Below, one piece after another: positions 31,315-35,417 of a stretch of 35,417 nucleotides of DNA. The DNA is from Betaproteobacteria bacterium. GTDB lineage: Bacteria; Acidobacteriota; Terriglobia; Acidiferrales; UBA7541. Below the pieces are notes generated by a model. It was not told the DNA's origin, made no database searches, and was given only the letters and a program-made list of their open reading frames with translations. Both the position numbers and the translations under genes were made by a program. Position 1 is the stretch's first letter, and the number at the start of each line of letters is the position of its first letter. The DNA lies in the NCBI GenBank assembly GCA_903970165.1, contig CAJCHZ010000127.1, positions 1 to 35,417 on the forward strand, written 5' to 3'.

Positions 31315-32952
31315 TCAAGGTATAAACCGCTGCGCAATCGGAAACGGCCTGCCGAACCCAAACGCCCGCGATGTAATTTTAAGCCCAGGCGCGGCCTGCT
31401 TGCGCTTGTATTCGGTTCGGTCGACGAGCAGGGCAATGTCGCGTACAAGTTGCAACTCAAATCCATAGTGGTCCGCAATCTCCTGGGGACTGTGAAGGTC
31501 CTCGATGTAAGCCTTCAGGATGCGGTCCAGGACATCATAGGGTGGGAGGCTGTCTTGATCCTTCTGATTGGGGCGCAACTCTGCCGACGGCACTTTTTCG
31601 ATACTCGAGACAGGGATGACTTCCCTTTTGCGGTTGATCCAACTCGCCAACTCATAAACCATGAGCTTCGGCACATCCGAAATGACCGCAAGCCCGCCGG
31701 CCATGTCGCCGTACAGCGTGCAGTAGCCTACGGCCAATTCCGATTTGTTGCCGGTGCTCAAAACCATGGACCCAAACTTATTGGAAATCGCCATCAAATA
31801 ATTCCCGCGAATGCGTGCCTGAATGTTTTCTTCGGTTACATCTTCCGGCCGCCCGCCAAACGCAGGCACCAGCGCTTTGCGATAAGCATCAAACACATCG
31901 CCGATCGGCAAAGTAACGAACTCGATGCCCAGATTCTGGGCAAGAGCTTTGGCGTCCGCCTTGCTGCCTTCCGACGAATAGGGTCCCGGCATCGAGACTC
32001 CCAAAACGTTCTCTGCGCCAAGCGATTCCACGGCCAGGGCCGCGACCACGGACGAATCTATGCCGCCGCTCAGCCCGACCAAAACCTTTTTGAATCCGCA
32101 TTTGCGAACGTAATCCTGCGTGCCGGTAACAAGCGCTCGGTAGGCATAAGCAATCTCCTCGTGAGGTTGCTCGTGAATTTCGCCTTCACCGGTCACCGTA
32201 TCGAACATCACCAGATCTTCTTGAAACGCGAGCGCCTGGGCAGCCACTTTGCCGTCGGCCGTAAGGGCCATGCTCGCCCCATCGAAAATCAGACTGTCGT
32301 CGCCGCCGACCTGATTGACGTAAACCACCGGCCGGCGCTGGTTCACCGCGATGGACTGAAGCATCTCCAGACGCAGAGCCCTTTTGTCGATGGTGTACGG
32401 CGAAGCGGAAATATTCAGAAGAACGGTAATTCCCTGCCCAACCAACTCGGTTACCGGGTCGCGATCGTAAAGGCATTGCGCCCAAAAATTCTTGTCGTTC
32501 CAGACGTCTTCGCAAATGGTGATGCCTAGCTGTTCTTTCCCGAAGCCGTACGCGGATTGCTTGTCGGCAGGCTGAAAATAGCGCGACTCGTCAAAAACAT
32601 CGTAGGTCGGCAGCAGCATTTTGCTCTGCTCGAAAACGATGCGGCCGCTGCAAATCAGTGCCGCTTTATTGGCGATGGATTTTCCCGTGCCGTTCTTCAC
32701 ACGGCCTGCGTAACCGACAATCGCAGGAAGCGGCAATTTCTTTGCGAGGACCTTCAATTCGCTGTGGTTGCGGTCAATAAAGGAAGGACGCTCGAGCAGG
32801 TCCTGCGGCAAGTAGCCACAGAGGCAAAGCTCTGAAAAAACAGCAATATCGGCCCCTTGCTGCCTGGCTTTTTCCGCCAGGCTCAGGATGCGAGCCGAAT
32901 TCCCCGCAAAATCGCCTACCGTGGGATTGAACTGGGCAAGAGCTATCTTCAT
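31315..32952 (-). CDS. nadE: Glutamine-dependent NAD+ synthetase
   Basis: The 545-residue two-domain enzyme has an N-terminal nitrilase-type glutaminase (about 1-260) with the triad Glu41 (SELCLCGYLPQDLL), Lys111 (SKMLLPTYDVFDE) and Cys147 (TICEDVW). Its C-terminal ATP-pyrophosphatase NAD synthetase domain has the P-loop SGGIDSS (295-301) and STGNKSELAVGYCTLYGDMAG. It converts deamido-NAD+, ATP and glutamine to NAD+, the last step of NAD biosynthesis, in the cytoplasm. All catalytic residues are present. ATG 32952 lacks an SD; a promoter (32964-32992) ends its -10 only 11 nt before the ATG, so the leader is very short. Confidence 0.97.
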   Translation of the reverse strand: MKIALAQFNPTVGDFAGNSARILSLAEKARQQGADIAVFSELCLCGYLPQDLLERPSFIDRNHSELKVLAKKLPLPAIVGYAGRVKNGTGKSIANKAALICSGRIVFEQSKMLLPTYDVFDESRYFQPADKQSAYGFGKEQLGITICEDVWNDKNFWAQCLYDRDPVTELVGQGITVLLNISASPYTIDKRALRLEMLQSIAVNQRRPVVYVNQVGGDDSLIFDGASMALTADGKVAAQALAFQEDLVMFDTVTGEGEIHEQPHEEIAYAYRALVTGTQDYVRKCGFKKVLVGLSGGIDSSVVAALAVESLGAENVLGVSMPGPYSSEGSKADAKALAQNLGIEFVTLPIGDVFDAYRKALVPAFGGRPEDVTEENIQARIRGNYLMAISNKFGSMVLSTGNKSELAVGYCTLYGDMAGGLAVISDVPKLMVYELASWINRKREVIPVSSIEKVPSAELRPNQKDQDSLPPYDVLDRILKAYIEDLHSPQEIADHYGFELQLVRDIALLVDRTEYKRKQAAPGLKITSRAFGFGRPFPIAQRFIP

Positions 32953-32963
32953 GCTGGCACTTT

Positions 32964-32992
32964 AGAATACGGATGCCTCCGCGAGATTGCAA
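32964..32992 (-). promoter_or_regulatory. Probable nadE promoter with very short leader
   Basis: On the minus strand TTGCAA (32987-32992), a 17-bp spacer and TATTCT (32964-32969) form a sigma70-like promoter. The -10 ends 11 nt before the nadE ATG, leaving about 4-5 nt of untranslated leader, too short to hold an SD; none is seen. Confidence 0.5.
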
Positions 32993-33047
32993 ATAGCGGC
33001 GCGAAGGGTTGTGTCCCATGTACGGACACGTTTCACGCGAATTCGCT

Positions 33048-33662
33048 TTAGCGTTTTTTTCTCGGCTTTTGCGCAACCAGGCTCGCAATTCCCTGCCCGG
33101 CATTCAATTCCCGATAAAACAGCACGTGCAGTCCGGGAAAACCGGCGCGAAGTTCGCCACGTTCCAGGAGATACGCGGGATTGCGCGGACCGGAATAATT
33201 CAGTTGTGCCCGCGTAAACGTCTCAAAGAGCAGCATACCGCCTGGCTGAAGCGCGCGCCCCATCGGCGCGAAGAGTGATCGTTTTAAATATTGAAGGCAC
33301 AAAATCAGCGCAAAGGAATTCTCTGGAAGTTCTAAGTTCTCGAGGTCGGCTTCGAGAAGGTGAATGCGGCCAGCACGCAACTTCGTGAACTCGCCCGGAG
33401 CGCCGCGAGTCGCAGGGATTTTTTCCATGCGCGCACGATTTTCGAGAATCTCGAGTGCCGTCGCTGAATAATCCACGGCTAAGACCGATTGCCCCCGCGC
33501 AGCTAACAGTAATGAGTGCCGCCCGGTCCCGCAAGCGAGATCGAGTGCAGGCCCTTCAGGAAGCAGCGGCAACCATTCCAAAACGATGCTGGCGGGCTCC
33601 GCAGGCGGCTTTTGTGCAGCCGCGCGGTGACGAGTGTTCCACTCTGCAGCGTTAGCGGACAT
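33048..33662 (-). CDS. SAM-dependent methyltransferase, class I (TehB/UbiE-like)
   Basis: The 204-residue product has the Rossmann methyltransferase fold. Motif I is LDLACGTGRHSLLLAARG (about 41-58), the acidic end of beta-2 is VLAVDYSATAL, then come IHLLEADLENLELPENSFAL, ILCLQYLKRSLF and LQPGGMLLFETF. The short N-terminus WNTRHRAA resembles TehB-like and thiopurine-methyltransferase-like enzymes. Substrate unknown. ATG 33662 has AGGAG (33671-33675) 8 nt upstream, but this SD lies inside the stem of a terminator hairpin, so expression may depend on whether the hairpin forms. It lies between the A-type Fe-S carrier gene and nadE on the same strand. Confidence 0.88.
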   Translation of the reverse strand: MSANAAEWNTRHRAAAQKPPAEPASIVLEWLPLLPEGPALDLACGTGRHSLLLAARGQSVLAVDYSATALEILENRARMEKIPATRGAPGEFTKLRAGRIHLLEADLENLELPENSFALILCLQYLKRSLFAPMGRALQPGGMLLFETFTRAQLNYSGPRNPAYLLERGELRAGFPGLHVLFYRELNAGQGIASLVAQKPRKKR

Positions 33663-33696
33663 AAAAAAGGCTCCTGAACGATGAGTTCAAGAGCCT
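33663..33696 (-). terminator. Intrinsic terminator/attenuator containing the methyltransferase SD
   Basis: On the minus strand AGGCTC and TGAAC pair with GTTCA and GAGCCT: 11 bp with one C/A mismatch and a 5-base loop (33668-33696). The stem is followed at once by six T (33663-33668), and the next base pairs are the methyltransferase ATG (33662). The AGGAG SD of that gene (33671-33675) is buried in the 3' arm. It thus terminates the Fe-S carrier transcript and, in readthrough RNA, would hide the SD. Confidence 0.7.
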
Positions 33697-33740
33697 GGAA
33701 CTCCAGACACGGGGCGCAAGCGGCGCCCAAATCATGTGTA

Positions 33741-33758
33741 TTTAACCAGCCGGTTAAA
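33741..33758 (-). other. Perfect hairpin overlapping the Fe-S carrier stop codon
   Basis: TTTAACC (33741-33747) and GGTTAAA (33752-33758) form a perfect 7-bp stem with a 4-base loop. It includes the TAA stop of the minus-strand gene ending at 33754. No T tract follows, so it is not an intrinsic terminator. It may protect the 3' end of the message. Confidence 0.4.
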
Positions 33759-34077
33759 CGCTAAACGAGCTGCCGCAGCCGCAGGTGCTCTTCACGTTCG
33801 GATTATTGAACTTGAAGCCCGCGCCCTCGATGGTTTCGATGTAGTCAATCTCGACGCCGTCGAGATACATCGAGCTCATCTGGTCCACCGCGACCTTGAG
33901 CCCATTGAAATCTACAACTTGGTCGGTCTCATTGGTCTGGTTTTCAAATGCCATGTGGTACTGGAATCCGGAGCAGCCTCCGCCGACCACGGCGACGCGC
34001 AACGCCACCGGCACGGGGTTCTGCATGCCCATGATTTCCTTGACCTTGGTACTGGCAGTAGGAGTCAGACTAATCAT
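33754..34077 (-). CDS. A-type iron-sulfur carrier (HesB/IscA/ErpA family)
   Basis: The 107-residue product has the three conserved cysteines of A-type carriers: one in GGGCSGFQYHMAF (about residue 35) and the pair CGCG near the C-terminus (STCGCGSSFSV). The strand LTPTASTKVKEIM at the start is typical. It receives Fe-S clusters from the assembly scaffold and passes them to apo-targets, probably including the 4Fe-4S proteins encoded nearby (NuoI, MiaB). ErpA versus IscA cannot be decided. ATG 34077 has AAGGA 4 nt upstream; a frame back to 34125 adds unlikely residues. Divergent from icd and followed by a strong terminator. Confidence 0.93.
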   Translation of the reverse strand: MISLTPTASTKVKEIMGMQNPVPVALRVAVVGGGCSGFQYHMAFENQTNETDQVVDFNGLKVAVDQMSSMYLDGVEIDYIETIEGAGFKFNNPNVKSTCGCGSSFSV

Positions 34078-34221
34078 AAGTTCCTTGGCCTCCGCTCGCG
34101 AGCAAGCCCGCGCAGCTATCAACAAGCATTAACAAACCCAGTATACCAAACCTCTTCCACAACTGCACATCGGAAGCAATTTCGCGATTTCTTCTCAGGA
34201 AACTCGCCGCCCGGGCGCCTT

Positions 34222-34250
34222 TCGACAACCCTATGCCCTTCGCATACAAT
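34222..34250 (+). promoter_or_regulatory. Probable isocitrate dehydrogenase promoter with very short leader
   Basis: TCGACA (34222-34227), a 17-bp spacer and TACAAT (34245-34250) give a good sigma70-type promoter with 5 of 6 matches in each box. The -10 ends 11 nt before the ATG at 34262, predicting a leader of about 5 nt. No SD is present. Confidence 0.55.
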
Positions 34251-34261
34251 AAGATGCATCT

Positions 34262-35269
34262 ATGAGACACAAAGTCACGTTGATCCCCGGAGAAGGTATC
34301 GGTCCCGAAGTCGCAGGTGCCGTGCGGCGCATTCTGGAGGCCGCAGGCGTACAAATTGATTGGGAAGAAGTCGAAGCACGCGCCGAAAAAGCCTCGGCCA
34401 GCGGGCAGTTTGTCACCGAAGGCGCTGTAGAATCGGTGCGGCGCAACCATGTTGCGCTGAAAGGGCCCATGGGAACGGCCATTGCCGGCGGCGCTCCCAG
34501 CATCAATGTGGCCTTGCGCAAAACCCTCAATCTCTACGCCAATGTCCGCCCCGTGAAAAATCTTCCCGGGGTGAAATCGCGCTTTGAAGATGTGGATGTC
34601 GTTTTGATCCGGGAAAATACCGAGGATTTGTACTCCGGCCTCGAGCACGAAGTTGTTCCGGGAGTTGTCGAAAGCCTGAAAATCATTACGGAAAAAGCGT
34701 CCACAGCAATTGCGCAGTTCGCCTTCAAATATGCCATGCGCGAAGGACGCAAAAAGATTCACGCCATCCACAAGGCAAACATCATGAAGCTCTCCGATGG
34801 TCTCTTTTTGAAGTCCATTCGCGTAGTAGCCCAGCAATATCCCCAAATCGAGTACAAAGAGATGATCGTGGATAACGCATGCATGCAGATCGTGCTTAAT
34901 CCACAGCAGTTTGACATGCTTCTGCTTCCCAATCTCTACGGCGACGTCATGAGCGACCTGGCCGCCGGATTGGTGGGTGGACTCGGCGTGGTAGGCAGCG
35001 CTAATGTGGGCGATGAAGCCGCCATGTTCGAGGCCGTGCATGGCACAGCCCCGGACATTGCCGGAAAAGGTCTCGCGAACCCCACCGCGTTGCTTCTCAG
35101 CAGCATTATGATGCTGGACTATCTAGGGGAACGCTCGGCGGCGCGCCGCATTGAGGCTGCCCTGGCAAAGGTACACAAGGAAGGCAAGCACATCACGCAC
35201 GACGTAGGCGGCAAAGCAGGCACAACCGAGTTCACCGATGCCCTTATTTCCTCGCTCCATGCAGGCTAG
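34262..35269 (+). CDS. NAD-type isocitrate dehydrogenase (isopropylmalate/isocitrate dehydrogenase family)
   Basis: The 335-residue product is a decarboxylating beta-hydroxyacid dehydrogenase. It shows the start VTLIPGEGIGPEV, the substrate loop APSINVALRKTLNLYANVRP (Ser/Asn/Arg/Arg binding the carboxylates), the catalytic region RENTEDLYSGLEH, the lysine region IHKANIMKLSDG and the metal site NLYGDVMSDLAAGLVGGLGV, ending in the cofactor loop EAVHGTAPDIAGKGLANPTA. Its length and SINVALRK motif match the short NAD-linked IDH/homoisocitrate branch rather than LeuB. It should make 2-oxoglutarate in the TCA cycle; homoisocitrate dehydrogenase is the main alternative. Divergent from the Fe-S carrier gene. 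Confidence 0.92.
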   Translation: MRHKVTLIPGEGIGPEVAGAVRRILEAAGVQIDWEEVEARAEKASASGQFVTEGAVESVRRNHVALKGPMGTAIAGGAPSINVALRKTLNLYANVRPVKNLPGVKSRFEDVDVVLIRENTEDLYSGLEHEVVPGVVESLKIITEKASTAIAQFAFKYAMREGRKKIHAIHKANIMKLSDGLFLKSIRVVAQQYPQIEYKEMIVDNACMQIVLNPQQFDMLLLPNLYGDVMSDLAAGLVGGLGVVGSANVGDEAAMFEAVHGTAPDIAGKGLANPTALLLSSIMMLDYLGERSAARRIEAALAKVHKEGKHITHDVGGKAGTTEFTDALISSLHAG

Positions 35270-35299
35270 CCCATTTAACCTGAATCCCGAAATTAAATA

Positions 35300-35369
35300 G
35301 CACTGTTCCACCCTAACTCGGTAATGTTTCAGCTGGTTAGAAGAAACACCGAGGAGGACAAAACAGTGC
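35300..35369 (+). promoter_or_regulatory. Structured leader that could sequester SD and start of the next gene
   Basis: An outer 8-bp helix pairs GCACTGTT (35300-35307) with AACAGTGC (35362-35369). Nested inside it CTCGG (35317-35321) pairs with CCGAG (35349-35353) and TGTTTC (35325-35330) with GAAACA (35343-35348), with a 3-base bulge and 12-base loop. The inner helix takes in the first bases of the AGGAGG SD (35352-35357) and the outer one covers the GTG start (35366). This could be a translational switch; terminal repeats of a mobile element are an alternative. Confidence 0.5.
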
Positions 35370-35417
35370 AATGGAAAATTACCGCTCTTTGGGGCGGGAA
35401 GAAAGTGGAATTACGCG
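35366..35417 (+). CDS. Start of a gene cut by the window edge
   Basis: GTG 35366 with AGGAGG (35352-35357) at 8-nt spacing opens a frame reading MQWKITALWGGKKVELR to the window end. An ATG at 35371 opens a different frame (MENYRSLGREESGITR) with less suitable 13-nt spacing. Only 17 codons are visible, so the product is unknown. Its SD and start lie inside a potential double hairpin. Confidence 0.45.
   Translation, partial: MQWKITALWGGKKVELR

Noticed and set aside
31201..32529. Long open frame of 442 codons on the plus strand over nadE
   Set aside because: It is fully antisense to nadE, whose catalytic residues are all recognisable. The antisense product is Arg/His/Gln-rich with no family character, as expected for the mirror of a G+C-rich gene.
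33023..33038. parS-like sequence GTTTCACGCGAA
   Set aside because: Matches only about 11 of 16 positions of TGTTTCACGTGAAACA and is not palindromic at its ends.
30329..35342. Shared AGCTGGTTAGA 11-mer near 30335 (minus) and at 35331-35341 (plus)
   Set aside because: Short, with unrelated flanks; likely chance.
1..35417. CRISPR arrays, tRNA or rRNA genes, intact insertion sequences
   Set aside because: Scanned by eye for regular repeat-spacer arrays, cloverleaf ends and transposase motifs; none found.

Overview
The window looks like chromosomal DNA of a Gram-negative bacterium, most likely an Acidobacteriota member. Points in favour are a complete Tol-Pal operon (so an outer membrane), a bacillithiol-type YpdA reductase, a bifunctional-nuclease-family protein, a ParA/ParB pair with an acidobacterial-looking ParB N-terminus, and short interspersed GC-rich palindromes beside genes. 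The taxon is an inference from gene content and was not tested by a search.

Layout. 1-6.5 kb: accessory metabolism and secreted proteins (VOC-domain protein, beta-propeller-like secreted protein, quinone-oxidoreductase-like MDR enzyme, two convergent secreted serine hydrolases). 6.7-12.3 kb, minus strand: tolQ-tolR-tolA/tonB-tolB-pal-cpoB, the envelope-constriction and outer-membrane-integrity machine, with structured intergenic RNA and a C-rich, G-poor trailer typical of Rho termination. 12.5-16.5 kb: miaB, a DUF151 bifunctional nuclease, a MATE exporter and a PilZ protein. 16.8-18.4 kb: parA-parB, overlapping. 18.5-20.4 kb: a short gene interrupted by an in-frame TGA, a YpdA-like reductase and a stand-alone nuoI. 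20.5-25.0 kb: a partly decayed stretch (frameshifted HTH-like gene, MOSC protein, XRE regulator) and a large membrane protein of unknown function. 25.0-30.3 kb: the most unusual part. It holds two tiny minus-strand ORFs, each preceded by a good Shine-Dalgarno (SD) sequence and each ending in the same heptapeptide ATPMGPG; a frameshifted gene fragment fused tail-to-tail to a truncated YcxB-like gene; and a 1379-residue secreted protein of unknown function. 30.4-35.4 kb: housekeeping genes (DsbA-like thioredoxin, NAD synthetase, SAM methyltransferase, A-type Fe-S carrier, isocitrate dehydrogenase) and the start of a gene behind a strongly structured leader.

The best candidate for something undescribed is the ATPMGPG twin micro-ORF locus at 25049-25219. 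Its two copies differ only at three synonymous third-codon positions across the shared seven codons. Secondary candidates are apparent leaderless or near-leaderless promoters ahead of several genes that lack an SD, a terminator whose stem contains the next gene's SD (33663-33696), a leader that could sequester its own SD and start (35300-35369), an orphan sigma70-type promoter antisense to the dsbA-like gene, and a YpdA homologue with Thr where the family's Cys14 should be. Three disabling lesions (one stop, two single-base deletions in or next to homopolymers) may be real decay or assembly errors. No tRNA, rRNA, CRISPR array or intact transposon was seen.
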